Source: CAZOOR01 sp964581505
GTDB taxonomy: Bacteria > Bacteroidota > Ignavibacteria > Kapaibacteriales > UBA2268
NCBI GenBank assembly: GCA_964581505.1
Contig: CAZOOR010000003.1
Location: forward strand, 22,902-86,901
Direction of reading: 5' to 3'
DNA length: 64,000 nt
Under the pieces are notes generated by a model. That model did not search any database. It was not told the DNA's origin and saw only the letters and a program-made list of their open reading frames with translations. This document shows positions 51,481 to 61,700 of this stretch, one piece after another. Every line of letters begins with the position of its first letter. Positions within the stretch are counted from its first letter, which is position 1. The translations under genes and the position numbers were made by a program.

Positions 51481-52569
51481 ATGGCAAGAGCAATTAATTT
51501 CAGCGCAGGTCCGGCGGTATTACCGTTGGAGGTTTTGGAAGAGGCAAGAGAAGCCGCTTTCGATTATAAAGGAAAAGGAATTTCCGTAATGGAAATGAGC
51601 CATCGCTCAAAAGAATATGATGAAATATTTACGGAAGCACAGGCTGACTGTCTCAAAATTATGGGGCTTTCTTCAGATGATTATGCAGTGCTGTTTCTTG
51701 GTGGCGGGGCAAGTTTGCAGTTCCACATGATTGCTATGAACTTTTTGAAAAAGCAGGCGGATTACATTAATACCGGTGCTTGGTCTAAAAAAGCAATCAA
51801 AGAGGCAAAATGGGTCGGTGATACAAATGTTATTGCCAGCTCCGAAGAAAAAACTTTTAATTATATTCCTGATGATTTCAAAATTACACCCGGGACAGAT
51901 TATTTACATATTACAACCAATAATACGATTTACGGTACCGAATGGAAAGATAATGTACCTGATACAGGTGATATTCCACTGATTGCCGATATGTCTTCCG
52001 ATATGTTTGCAATTGAAAGAGATTGGGCTAAATATAGTTTGATTTATGCAGGCGCCCAGAAAAATATCGGTCCTGCCGGTGCTACTATGGTTGTTATTAA
52101 AAAATCTTGGCTTGAAGCAAATCAGAATGAAAATATTCCGACTATGCTGGATTATAAAACGCACGTTGATAAAGATTCTCTCTTCAATACTCCGCCTGCA
52201 TATCCTGTTTATGTTATCGGTAGGACTTTCAAATGGCTCCTGAAAAACGGCGGTCTGAAAAAGATTCAAGAGAATAATGAGAAAAAAGCCGCTATGCTCT
52301 ATGATTTCATTGATGCTAATTCGGATTTCTATAAAGGTACTGTAACAAATAAAAGAGACCGCTCTCTAATGAATGTTACTTGGAATTTGCCGACTGCCGA
52401 ACTTGAAGCAAAATTTATTGAGCAAGCTCTGGAAAGATACCAAATGAAAAATTTAAAAGGTCATCGTAGTGTCGGTGGTATTCGTGCATCTATCTATAAT
52501 GCCTGTCCTAATGAATGGGTCGAAACACTTGTCAAATTTATGGACGAATTTATGAAAGAGAATAAATAG
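51481..52569 (+). CDS. serC: phosphoserine aminotransferase
   Basis: Of two ATGs (51475, 51481) the second has AGAGGA at a proper distance. The 362-residue protein is a full-length class V PLP enzyme: INFSAGPAVLPLEVLEEA, ISVMEMSHRSKEYDEI, FLGGGASLQFHMIAMNF, and the PLP lysine in YAGAQKNIGPAG, followed by TPPAYPVYVIGRTF. It transaminates 3-phosphohydroxypyruvate to phosphoserine with glutamate, the step after SerA. It also can act in the vitamin B6 pathway. A terminator follows. Confidence 0.96.
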   Translation: MARAINFSAGPAVLPLEVLEEAREAAFDYKGKGISVMEMSHRSKEYDEIFTEAQADCLKIMGLSSDDYAVLFLGGGASLQFHMIAMNFLKKQADYINTGAWSKKAIKEAKWVGDTNVIASSEEKTFNYIPDDFKITPGTDYLHITTNNTIYGTEWKDNVPDTGDIPLIADMSSDMFAIERDWAKYSLIYAGAQKNIGPAGATMVVIKKSWLEANQNENIPTMLDYKTHVDKDSLFNTPPAYPVYVIGRTFKWLLKNGGLKKIQENNEKKAAMLYDFIDANSDFYKGTVTNKRDRSLMNVTWNLPTAELEAKFIEQALERYQMKNLKGHRSVGGIRASIYNACPNEWVETLVKFMDEFMKENK

Positions 52570-52587
52570 TTTATTTTTCTATTTAGC

Positions 52588-52627
52588 AAAAGAGAGCCTG
52601 CTTTGCAAAGTCAGGCTCTCTTTTTTA
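52588..52627. terminator. terminator between serC and the convergent HEPN-like gene
   Basis: A 12-bp stem (52589-52600 with 52612-52623) with a loop of 11 bases is followed by T6 on the plus strand. On the minus strand it is followed by TTTT. Confidence 0.85.
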
Positions 52628-53593
52628 TTTACTTTTTTTATCTTTAAGCAAAAGTGGTATGCCGAATTTAGCAAGTAAATCATAGATTTCGTAGATTTCC
52701 TTATGCAATAAACTTGCCGGTGGTTGTTTGAATTCATGAACAGCCTTATTGCGTTCCTTGATGAAATCGAAATTCGGAATTTTGTGATTGAAATATGATG
52801 TATTATTTATGAATATTCGTTTCTTCTTGAAATTATATAATCCGCTTAACATTGTATTGACAGCACTCTTTTCAATAAATCTTTCCAGATAATTGCCAAC
52901 GATATAATCAAGGAATAAATCCATACAGGTTCCCATATCTATTGCCGCCATTCGGTAGTTCTTGTGTCGAATATTCTGTACTGCGTGATAGAAAATATCA
53001 TAAACGGGATTTAGAATATAACCCTTAGATAGTTTAATGAAACTATCTTTGAAACGGGAATAATACATAGGTTTAATTTTTGTTTCTTTTGTTTGCAGAT
53101 TTGTAACAGGCTCAAAATAATATTCTAACTTATCATTATCTTTGTATGTCAGTTGAATTCTTTCGCGGGTTGTTTGGGGGAAATCAATTCCGGGTAAAAA
53201 AGTTCTATTGGAAATCAATCCAATAATGTTTATTGTTCGGCTTATTTCGTTCAATGCGTCATGAAGTTCGTCTTTTAATTCCTCATCATCAGGATTGATA
53301 TTGTCAAAAATAATACCCGCCGCATTGATTTGAACTTTGACAGACTTACGTTTACCTTGTGGCATTTCGGCTATGATGCCCCATTTATTCGAGTTGTAAT
53401 TGGATATATCGAACATCTTATTATCCAATTGATTGGGACAAGAAAGGAATCCGAGAACCGTTAAATCGCCGGAAAATTCGGGTAATAGTATTCTCGCTTT
53501 ATGCTTGTTTATATATGCGTCAAAGCTTTTGCCAAGGAATTCCTTGCCTGTGATTAAGCCCGGTGCAAATATCATCTTGCCATACATTTTCAT
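52625..53593 (-). CDS. protein with C-terminal HEPN-like domain, unknown function
   Basis: The 322-residue protein has no named family that I recognise. Residues about 1-170 form a mixed alpha-beta region. The C-terminal part has helices typical of HEPN folds (YDIFYHAVQNIRHKNYRMAAIDMGTCMDLFLDYIVGNYLERF, too long to be a loop) and the motif RNKAVH (R-x4-H) in FIKERNKAVHEF. RNxxxH is the catalytic motif of many HEPN RNases. Three ATGs near the start are possible. It follows the asparaginase gene by 4 bases on the same strand. There is no nucleotidyltransferase (MNT) partner next door. Confidence 0.65.
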   Translation of the reverse strand: MKMYGKMIFAPGLITGKEFLGKSFDAYINKHKARILLPEFSGDLTVLGFLSCPNQLDNKMFDISNYNSNKWGIIAEMPQGKRKSVKVQINAAGIIFDNINPDDEELKDELHDALNEISRTINIIGLISNRTFLPGIDFPQTTRERIQLTYKDNDKLEYYFEPVTNLQTKETKIKPMYYSRFKDSFIKLSKGYILNPVYDIFYHAVQNIRHKNYRMAAIDMGTCMDLFLDYIVGNYLERFIEKSAVNTMLSGLYNFKKKRIFINNTSYFNHKIPNFDFIKERNKAVHEFKQPPASLLHKEIYEIYDLLAKFGIPLLLKDKKSK

Positions 53594-53597
53594 TGTT

Positions 53598-54593
53598 TTA
53601 TCTCACTAAATAGTCGGAGTCAAATAGTTTGTTATTATTCTTGCCATTCTTTGCAGGGAGGTAAACAGCGGCTTGGAATCCTTTTTGCAGTGAATAGTAG
53701 CCTGTTTCCCCGTATTTATTCATAGCAATAAATGCTACTTGGAAATTGCGGAAATCCTTTTGCTTTCTTGCTATCCGGCGAACAGCTTCTTTGCATGCCC
53801 TTGCCGGTGAATAGCCAATTCGCATAAGTTCAACAACAAGAAAACTTCCGGCAATTTTGATAACCGCTTCACCCTTACCTGTTGCCGCCGCACCACCGAT
53901 TTCATTATCAACATACATACCTGCTCCGATTATAGGGGAATCGCCGACCCGACCGTGCATTTTCCATGCAAGTCCCGAAGTAGTGCAGGCACCGGAGAGA
54001 TTGCCGTTTTTATCCATTGCAATCATTCCTATCGTATCATGATTATTAAAATCAACCGGCTTGTATTGATGCGATTTACTCCATTCCTTCCATTTCTTCT
54101 CGGCATTCTTTGTCAATAAATCACGTTTTTTAAATCCGTTATCAAATGCAAATTGCTCTGCACCGGCGCCGGAAAGCATTACGTGTTCTGTCTTTTCCAT
54201 TACGAGACGTGCAACTGAAATCGGGTGTAGAATGTGTTCGAGAAATGCCACCGAGCCGCAATTTCCGTTTTCGTCCATAATGCAAGCGTCAAGTGTTACA
54301 TGCCCGTCCCTATCAGGGTAACCACCGAAACCAACACTTGTTACGGTAGGGTCGGCTTCAGGAACTCTAACGCCGGCTTCAACGGCATCAAGTGCATTGC
54401 CGCCGCTTTTTAATATTTTCCATGCCGCCTCATTAGCAGGAATCCCATGCTTCCATGTAGAAATTACCACCGGCTTAACTTGCTTTCTTGGTTCGTCAGG
54501 TGAAAATGGGTCAATTTGTTTGCTTTCAAGTTTGACGCTTGCCCCGATTACCGCCGCCGTACTTATTTGTAAAAATTCTCTGCGTGATTTCAT
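53598..54593 (-). CDS. N4-(beta-N-acetylglucosaminyl)-L-asparaginase (glycosylasparaginase, Ntn hydrolase)
   Basis: The ATG at 54593 begins MKSRREFLQISTAAVIGAS, a Tat-type signal (SRREFLQ), preferred over an upstream ATG; the product has 331 residues. The Ntn-hydrolase site is HDTIGMIAMDKNGNLSGACTTSGLAWKMHGRVGDSP: autocleavage between Asp and Thr exposes the Thr nucleophile. The later GAGMYVDNEIGGAAATGKGEAVIK and the early GFGGYPDRDG also match the family. It hydrolyses GlcNAc-Asn linkages, possibly from glycoprotein debris, and acts outside the cytoplasm. The Tat signal fits folding before export. Confidence 0.92.
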   Translation of the reverse strand: MKSRREFLQISTAAVIGASVKLESKQIDPFSPDEPRKQVKPVVISTWKHGIPANEAAWKILKSGGNALDAVEAGVRVPEADPTVTSVGFGGYPDRDGHVTLDACIMDENGNCGSVAFLEHILHPISVARLVMEKTEHVMLSGAGAEQFAFDNGFKKRDLLTKNAEKKWKEWSKSHQYKPVDFNNHDTIGMIAMDKNGNLSGACTTSGLAWKMHGRVGDSPIIGAGMYVDNEIGGAAATGKGEAVIKIAGSFLVVELMRIGYSPARACKEAVRRIARKQKDFRNFQVAFIAMNKYGETGYYSLQKGFQAAVYLPAKNGKNNNKLFDSDYLVR

Positions 54594-54646
54594 ATTGTTT
54601 CTTATTGATAAATAAAACAAAGATTAATAATATTGAAAAAAATGAT

Positions 54647-56134
54647 TTAGAGTATGCTCTTACCACCTCTTACTTTTTCCAATGCCCAAGTGAACACTTT
54701 TAAATATTCCGCCGCAGTGCGTACGGAAGAATAATCCGCCCGCATTGCATTCTGTCTAATTGTTGTCCAATGTGGTTCGTTCATATATACATCTATTGCA
54801 CGCGAAATTGCATATTGTAAATCGGAACCGATATAATTATAGAAAGTGAAACCGTTGCCTTCCTGTTCGTTATAATGATATTCAAAGACGGTATCTGCAA
54901 GTCCGCCTACCTGCCGAACAATAGGAATAGTTCCATAACGCAAAGCATACATCTGTGTCAGTCCGCAGGGTTCGAAACGGGACGGCATTAATAGGAAATC
55001 GGAAGCCGCAATTAGCCTATGAGATTGTGCATTGTCGTAGCCAATATGTATTAATGCACGCTCGGGATACTTGACAGCAAGATTGTTGAAATAATCAACA
55101 TATCTCTGTTCGCCGCTGCCGAGCAAAGCAAAACGAATCTTGCCTTCGGCTAATAATGGTTCTAATATTTCCATAAGTATATCTATGCCCTTCTGTTCTG
55201 CCAGACGAGATACCATACCGAATAGGGGGAGAGATATATTGTCATCTTTGTTCACTCCTTTCTCTTCGAGGAAATATACTTTGTTGATGCGCTTGCTCGG
55301 TAGATTATTTAAATCGTATTTTATTTTGATATTACTGTCATTCTCGGGACTCCATTCTTCATAATAGACACCATTGAGAATGCCGATTAAATCAGCGGCA
55401 CGATGTCTCAAAACCTCATCTAAATCCTCTCCGTAATAATCTGTTTTGATTTCCTCAGCATAGTTAGGGCTTACGGTTGTAATTTTATCGGCAAACATAA
55501 TACCCGTTTTCATTAGATTTATATTACCGCGATGCTCAAACCAAGAATCCTGATAAAAATCTTCATAAGGGATATTAATTAGAGGTAAAATAGTATCGGG
55601 TGCAAATATGCCTTGATATGCCAAATTATGAATAGTGTATATTCCGGCAGTGTATTTAAATCTTTCCTCGTGTATATAGTGTGATTTTAGGAATGACAGT
55701 ACAAGTGCCGTATGATAGTCGTGTGCGTGGATAATATCCGGTTTGAAATCAAGTATAGAAGCGGCGCTAAATATAGCCCTGCTAAAAAATGTAAATCTGC
55801 GATAATTGTCTTCATATTCATGGGGGTTGCCATAAATTCCATCTCTTTCAAAATAATCGGCATTCTCAATCAAATATACCGGAACATCGCTGTCCGGTAG
55901 TTTGCCTTCCCAAAGTGTGCCGTATTCCGTCCAATAGTTCATTGGCACATCTACCTGCTTGTCTGTTCGGCGGAAACCCCAACGCTCACAATCAATATTT
56001 TTGTATTTAGGAAGGAAAACAATTGGATTGTGTCCGAATTTTTCCCACTCAATAGGCAATGCGCGTGTCATATCCGCAAGACCGCCCGCTTTTGCAAATG
56101 GTGCTAATTCCGCCGCAACTACTATGATATTCAT
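54647..56134 (-). CDS. glgA: glycogen synthase (GT5)
   Basis: The 495-residue protein has the ADP-glucose binding start VVAAELAPFAKAGGLADMTRALP (KxGGL), HAHDYHTALVLSFL, TIHNLAYQGIFAPD, and the C-terminal GT-B parts GMVSRLAEQKGIDILMEIL, SDFLLMPSRFEPCGLTQMYALRYGTIPIVRQVGGLADTV. It elongates alpha-1,4-glucan and is of normal length. No glgB, glgC or glgP is in the window. It lies 53 bases upstream of the asparaginase gene, on the same strand. Confidence 0.95.
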   Translation of the reverse strand: MNIIVVAAELAPFAKAGGLADMTRALPIEWEKFGHNPIVFLPKYKNIDCERWGFRRTDKQVDVPMNYWTEYGTLWEGKLPDSDVPVYLIENADYFERDGIYGNPHEYEDNYRRFTFFSRAIFSAASILDFKPDIIHAHDYHTALVLSFLKSHYIHEERFKYTAGIYTIHNLAYQGIFAPDTILPLINIPYEDFYQDSWFEHRGNINLMKTGIMFADKITTVSPNYAEEIKTDYYGEDLDEVLRHRAADLIGILNGVYYEEWSPENDSNIKIKYDLNNLPSKRINKVYFLEEKGVNKDDNISLPLFGMVSRLAEQKGIDILMEILEPLLAEGKIRFALLGSGEQRYVDYFNNLAVKYPERALIHIGYDNAQSHRLIAASDFLLMPSRFEPCGLTQMYALRYGTIPIVRQVGGLADTVFEYHYNEQEGNGFTFYNYIGSDLQYAISRAIDVYMNEPHWTTIRQNAMRADYSSVRTAAEYLKVFTWALEKVRGGKSIL

Positions 56135-56196
56135 TTCAAAAACAAAAATTTATATTCAACATTTTGATAAGAAACAAGATAAGAAAAAATTAATAA

Positions 56197-57042
56197 TTAA
56201 AATGAATCGGGTTTGCAAATGTGGGTTCTGTATGTCGGAAACTTTTCCACAGCGGCTTTTACAGATTTTTCATCATTAAAAAAACCGTAAATAGTCGAAC
56301 CGCTTCCGGACATTAACGCAAACAATGCACCCGAATCGTAAAGTTCACTTTTAATTGTTGCTAATTGGGGTTCTTGTTTGAATGCCGTTTCCTCAAAATC
56401 ATTTTTCACATATTCCCGTAATTTCTCGGGTTGATGTATCAATGTATGTATTAATTCCGAATGGTCGCTTGTTGCTATCGGTTCATAAGTACGATTGAGT
56501 GATTTGTATGCGGCGGCAGTAGAAATATGTATTCCCGGCATTATTAGAACGATGTAATAGGGTAGTCGGAGCTGGAATGGAGTTAGTATTTCGCCGCGGC
56601 TTTTTCCAATTGCACTTGTTTTGTCTTGCAAAAAGAAAGGAATATCCGAACCGAGTGCAGTTGCCGCCGCTATTAATTCATCATTATTTAACGGGAGATT
56701 GAAAAAATTAGCAAGTCCTCTCATAACGTTAGCGGCATCGCTCGAACCCCCGGCAAGTCCGGCTCCCGCAGGAATGTGTTTAGTAATTGTGATTTTTACA
56801 GGTAATTTGTCTAATTTGAATACTCTTTGAAACTCCAAAGCCGCTTTGTATGCCAGATTGTTTTCCTGTTGAATTTGCATGTCGGAATTAAAAACAAAAA
56901 TAAAGTTTTCACTATTTTCTATTATTAATTCGTCTGCAAGACAGATTTTGTGAAAAATCGTATTAATATTGTGATAATCATCGGTTCTTTTGTTTAATAT
57001 TTCGAGACCAATGTTTATCTTTGCATTGCAAGTTATGAACAT
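56197..57042 (-). CDS. ispE: 4-diphosphocytidyl-2-C-methyl-D-erythritol kinase
   Basis: The 281-residue GHMP kinase has CNAKINIGLEIL at the start, the ATP loop HIPAGAGLAGGSSDAANVMRGL, and the C-terminal glycine-rich LMSGSGSTIYGFF. These are the three family motifs. It phosphorylates CDP-methylerythritol in the non-mevalonate isoprenoid pathway. It is transcribed divergently from the dolichol-kinase-like gene with a gap of only 23 bases, and lies 62 bases upstream of glgA on the same strand. Confidence 0.95.
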   Translation of the reverse strand: MFITCNAKINIGLEILNKRTDDYHNINTIFHKICLADELIIENSENFIFVFNSDMQIQQENNLAYKAALEFQRVFKLDKLPVKITITKHIPAGAGLAGGSSDAANVMRGLANFFNLPLNNDELIAAATALGSDIPFFLQDKTSAIGKSRGEILTPFQLRLPYYIVLIMPGIHISTAAAYKSLNRTYEPIATSDHSELIHTLIHQPEKLREYVKNDFEETAFKQEPQLATIKSELYDSGALFALMSGSGSTIYGFFNDEKSVKAAVEKFPTYRTHICKPDSF

Positions 57043-57065
57043 ATATAAATTTTAATTATTGATTA

Positions 57066-57728
57066 ATGTCAAAAGTACGGGAAATATCATTCACACAAGA
57101 GTTATTACGAAAAGGAATACATCTTATTTCATTGTCAATACCTCTATTATATATCTTTGTAGATAAAACCACTGCTCTTCTTATTTTATTGCCTCTTACT
57201 TTCTTGGCTGTTCTAATAGATTTGATGAGTAAGTTTCGCAACTTTGTACGTCTCTATTTGTATAAATTTTTCAGGAAAATGCTTCGTTCGCACGAAACAG
57301 AAAAGAAACTAATATTAAATGGAGCCTCATGGGTGCTTATTTCCGCTACGCTCTGCGTTATCATTTTCCCCAAACTACTTACTGTTGTTTCGTTTACTAT
57401 ATTAATAATATCGGATATAATGGCGGCACTTATTGGTAGAAAGTATGGCAAACACCCGATATTTGTAGGGAAATCACTTGAAGGCAGTACTGCTTTCGTA
57501 ATATCTGCTCTTATTGTTGTTTTTATTTATGGTATAGCGTTCTCGGCACCTTGGACTTATTACGTTGCCGGAATAATAGCCGCCGTTCTCGGTGCTTTGG
57601 TCGAAGCTATATCGCCTCTTCTGAAAATTGACGATAACCTTTCCATTCCGATAGGTACCGGCATCGTACTTTGGATATTAGGTTTGTTAGCCGCTTCTAT
57701 CGGCGTACCTTTTCTTTATCTAATCTAA
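57066..57728 (+). CDS. SEC59/DGK1/VTE5-family CTP-dependent lipid kinase-like protein
   Basis: The 220-residue membrane protein has about six to seven hydrophobic segments and the family stretch LISDIMAALIGRKYGKHPIFVGKSLEGSTAFVISALIV. The segments carry the conserved GR.YGKH and KSLEGS motifs shared by dolichol kinase, diacylglycerol kinase DGK1 and phytol kinase VTE5. The early RKGIHLISLSIPLLYIF is also typical. A CTP-dependent phosphorylation of a polyprenol or lipid is expected. Beside ispE, divergent, it could take part in isoprenoid salvage, though this is inference. Its end overlaps the convergent gene by 9 bases. Confidence 0.85.
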   Translation: MSKVREISFTQELLRKGIHLISLSIPLLYIFVDKTTALLILLPLTFLAVLIDLMSKFRNFVRLYLYKFFRKMLRSHETEKKLILNGASWVLISATLCVIIFPKLLTVVSFTILIISDIMAALIGRKYGKHPIFVGKSLEGSTAFVISALIVVFIYGIAFSAPWTYYVAGIIAAVLGALVEAISPLLKIDDNLSIPIGTGIVLWILGLLAASIGVPFLYLI

Positions 57729-58655
57729 CAATACCGATGTATTAATTTGTAGTCTTCCGAAATTAAGAGTATTCTTAATTCCTATGCTAATCAAATAGGC
57801 TAATTCAATATTTATTCTATCATTAAATGTTGTTCCGAAAGATGCACCTACTGCAATGGCATCTTCTTGCAAAGTAGTTCGGCGAGGGTTGGCAGGCAAG
57901 GCGTTGTCAAATCCGCTTAGACTTATGTCGTATATGCAAATCCCTTTCAATGCAGTGTTGGGAACTGACGAAAAACCGCCTTCCAATCTCAAATGCAGTC
58001 GGTTGTCGAAATTACCTGTCCGTTGAATATATTTTGTTTCCAATTCGAGAAAACTCGTTTCCATCTTCAATGTGGCAACAAGTCCTAAATAATACTTGAA
58101 TGCGTTATAAATATGAAAATTATTCAACGTGTCTTGCTGGAAACCGTTTTTAAGTTTCTGTGGCAACTGAACGCCCAAGAGTAATGATGTACTTAATGCA
58201 CCTTTGTTCAGTCTGATAAATGAGCCGAGTTCGTAATATGCCGGAAAAAATGTAGAATGCTCCGCACGTGTTATTTTTCGTCCATAAGTAGGGCTAAAAC
58301 GATTTGTGTCTTTTGTATATGTATTTAAATATGATAAATATACAAGCGGGCATTTTGCAAATACAGAAAAACCATCGGAAATTGCATATTCTATACGCGG
58401 CTTAAAGACATATTCTTTCATCTCAAAAGTATGCTTTAGAAAATAGCTGTAAGGTTGGTCTTTATTGATTATAATATTAAATGTATCACGTTCTAATATC
58501 CTTTGTTTACCTTCTAAATCATATAGGCTGGAAGATGTACCGTATTCCAAATCGCCATATATCTTCCAATCTCCTTTTGGGATATATTGAATTTGTGCCT
58601 GTACTTGCATATAGGCAAAAAGCGTAACAAATATAAATAGATAGAATTTTCTCAT
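57720..58655 (-). CDS. predicted outer-membrane barrel protein, unknown function
   Basis: The 311-residue protein has a signal peptide (MRKFYLFIFVTLFAYMQVQAQ, cleavage after VQA). The mature part is a series of alternating strands (EYAISDGFSVFAKCPLVYLSY, AYYELGSFIRLNKGALSTSLLLGVQLPQ, LRLEGGFSSV, DRINIELAYLISIGIKNTLNFG), as in a larger outer-membrane barrel. No family is recognised. It ends with LQINTSVLLD and lacks the terminal aromatic, which weakens the barrel call slightly. Its 3' end overlaps the convergent lipid-kinase-like gene by 9 bases. Confidence 0.7.
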   Translation of the reverse strand: MRKFYLFIFVTLFAYMQVQAQIQYIPKGDWKIYGDLEYGTSSSLYDLEGKQRILERDTFNIIINKDQPYSYFLKHTFEMKEYVFKPRIEYAISDGFSVFAKCPLVYLSYLNTYTKDTNRFSPTYGRKITRAEHSTFFPAYYELGSFIRLNKGALSTSLLLGVQLPQKLKNGFQQDTLNNFHIYNAFKYYLGLVATLKMETSFLELETKYIQRTGNFDNRLHLRLEGGFSSVPNTALKGICIYDISLSGFDNALPANPRRTTLQEDAIAVGASFGTTFNDRINIELAYLISIGIKNTLNFGRLQINTSVLLD

Positions 58656-58674
58656 TGTGTTATTCCCGTATTAT

Positions 58675-58707
58675 TATAGACCTGCACGTAATCCGTGCAG
58701 GTCTATA
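58675..58707 (-). terminator. strong hairpin after the Asp-box gene, likely terminator
   Basis: A perfect 14-bp GC-rich stem (58675-58688 with 58694-58707) with a 5-base loop lies 17 bases past the stop of the minus-strand gene. The following U-tract is weak, so it may be an mRNA 3'-end or processing structure. Confidence 0.55.
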
Positions 58708-58723
58708 TATATAAGATAGAAAA

Positions 58724-61700
58724 TTATTCAGGCTTCCATTGCGGGAGCATTCCCGGTACCCAAGGTGCATTGAGCTTTTGGAGTTCGGCTCTGAGAGACG
58801 AAATATCTACACTGACAATCTGGCTCAGCTCGTTCAGCACGGGTGCTAATTGCTCCGATGCTATTCTGTAATTGTTCTTCTGTGTTTCGGTCGGGTTGTT
58901 ATCAGTTGCCCAAATACCCCAAATTACATAGGTCAAACGCTCGACAATAGCAGGTGTTTGATTTTCATTTCTCTTTGATATTGAGGAATTACCATTTAGT
59001 TTTATATTTAGTGCCTGCAATTTCTTTTCAATGTTGCGAACTTTTTCAAGTGTTTTGATGTTAACATTTGCCGCAGATAACAGAGATTTTTTGATTAATT
59101 TAATTTGTTTCTTTGTTTCATTGAGTAATGATACTGTTGCAAAAACTCCGTTTTCCAATCGTGCTGTCTTTTGTTGGAAATCGGCAAGAGCTTTTCTGTT
59201 GCTCGTAGGCAGACTTGCATTATTCAGCAGTTTGCAAGTAAATGTTTCGGGTTCCGTAAGTTTTGTTATTTTTCCATCAACGACTTTTGCCATACATACG
59301 CGATACTGTCCGGGAAGTACAGGCATACCGGCATTTTTATTGATATTTGTTTTTTCGCTGACAGGGGAGACGTCCGAGTAACGCATATCCCAAGTTATCT
59401 TACCCACACCTTTTGTTGCCGGTGCTTTCAATAATCTAATTGTATTACCGCTCATATCGGTTATTCGGAATAATAGATACGGTGATTGTTCTTCATCTTC
59501 GGCTTGTAATTCCGCAAGTGTCGGATATTTAATTGTCTCTCCGTCTTTTTCCGCTTTTTGCTCTGCCTTTTTCCGCAACTGTTTTTTTGTTTTTATGGAT
59601 TCTTTTAGATAATAAGTGAAAGTAGCACCGAATGGTGGATTTTTTGCACGATAAAATGAAGAACCCTGATTGCGTTTACTAAAAGCATCATCTTGGATAT
59701 ACATTAATGCGTCTTTTATCGGAAAAATAAAAGCATCTTTTTTGAGTACATCGTTAGTCATTTCTCGCAGTGGTGAATAGTCGTCTAATATATATATACC
59801 CCTGCCGAATGTTGCAAGGCATAAATCGTTCTCACGCTTTTGTATTTCAATATCTCGTATTGCGATTGTCGGCAGACCGGAGGCATGCTTGAACCAAGAG
59901 TCGCCGCCGTTTGTTGATATATATAGGCTATATTCCGTACCAAGGAAAAGTAAATTCGGTTTTATATGGTCTTCGTATATTGTCCAAACAGGTTCATTTT
60001 CAGGAATTCCTTTGTTTATTAATTTCCAAGATTTGCCCTTATCATTACTTTTCAATACGTATGGCTTGAAATCTGCTCTTTTGTGATTATTGAATGTAGC
60101 ATATATTACATTTTCATTATGCTGTGATGTGAAAATATCCGAAACATAAGTTGTTTCAGGTACACTTGCGAATGAGGAAATCTCCCTCCAAGTGTTCCCG
60201 CCATCTTCGGTTACTTGTATTAAACCGTCATCTGTACCGATAACAAGTAAATTCTCGTTAATCGGTGATTCACTCATAGCAACAATATTACCATATAGCG
60301 AAGTAGAAGCATTCTTTGCAATGGCATCAGGACTCCATACTTTGCCCATAATCGGGAGTTCGTTTCGGTCAATTTGTCTCGTTAAATCTTTGCTGATAGC
60401 CGTCCATTTGTCGCCTCTGTTGTCCGAGCGAAATACACGGTTTGCCGCAATATAAATGCGTGTGGGCGAGTGATTGCTTACTAAAAGCGGTGTATCCCAA
60501 TTCCAGCGTAATTCCTCATCTTTTTCCGGTTGCGGTTTGATATAAAATACTTCGCCGCTCTTTCGGTCAAATCTCACCAAATTACCGTACTGCCACTGTC
60601 CGTAAACAATGTTTGGATTGTTCGGGTCAATACGTGCCTGATAGCCGTCCCCACCGACAACCTGAAACCAAAAATCATTGGTAATACCACCTGATGAGTT
60701 CGTGCGTGAAGGTCCGCCCCAAGTGTTATTATCCTGTGTGCCATAATATACATTATAGAAAGGCTCGGCATTATCAATGCCTATTCTGTAATCCTGTGTG
60801 CAGGGTAAATTTGAAAAGAATCTCCATGTTTTGCCGCGGTCGAATGTCTCGTATAGTCCGCCGTCCCCACCGATAATTAAATGCTTTGTATTATCAGGTG
60901 CTATCCATAGTGCGTGGTCATCAACGTGGCGACTGTTATTGCCCAAATGTTTGAATGTCCTACCACCATCATAACTGATGCGAGTATAGGTGTCGGCAAC
61001 ATAGAGCAGGTCAGGATTATGTGGGTCGCAGAAAATCTCCGTGTAATATTGAGCGGAATGCGAGAACCAAGGATTACGCTTTTCCCAGCTTGCACCTCTG
61101 TCGGTAGAAGCATAGAAACCGCCTTTGCCTGAATACTCTTCAATTGTTGCAAAAACATAATCGGGGTTAGCCGGTGATATAGCCAAGCCAATACGCCCGA
61201 GTTCACCACCGGGCAAACCGTTGCCGAGTTTGTTCCAAGTTTTTCCGGCGTCTGTGGATTTATATACCGCCGCTTCGGGTCCGCCGTTAATCAATGTCCA
61301 AACGTGCCTTGCACGCTGATATGATGCCGCATAAAGTACGTCAGGATTGCGTGGGTCCATTACTACATCTGTTACACCGGTATTTTCGCTTATGTACAAG
61401 CATGTATCCCAAGAGTTACCGCCATCTGTGGATTTATATAGACCGCGCTCGCCGCCGGCACCCCAGAGAGGTCCCTGTGCCGCTACATATATAGTGTTTT
61501 CGTTGTTTGGAGCGATTAATATTTTAGCAATATGCTCGGATTGTTTCAATCCCTTGTGCTTCCAAGTTTTTCCTCCGTCTATTGACATATACACGCCATT
61601 CCCCCAAGGGACACTACGCTGTGAGTTGTTTTCGCCGGTGCCTGCCCATAATACATTAGGATTATGCGGCGAGATTGTCAGACAGCCGATTGAATATACT

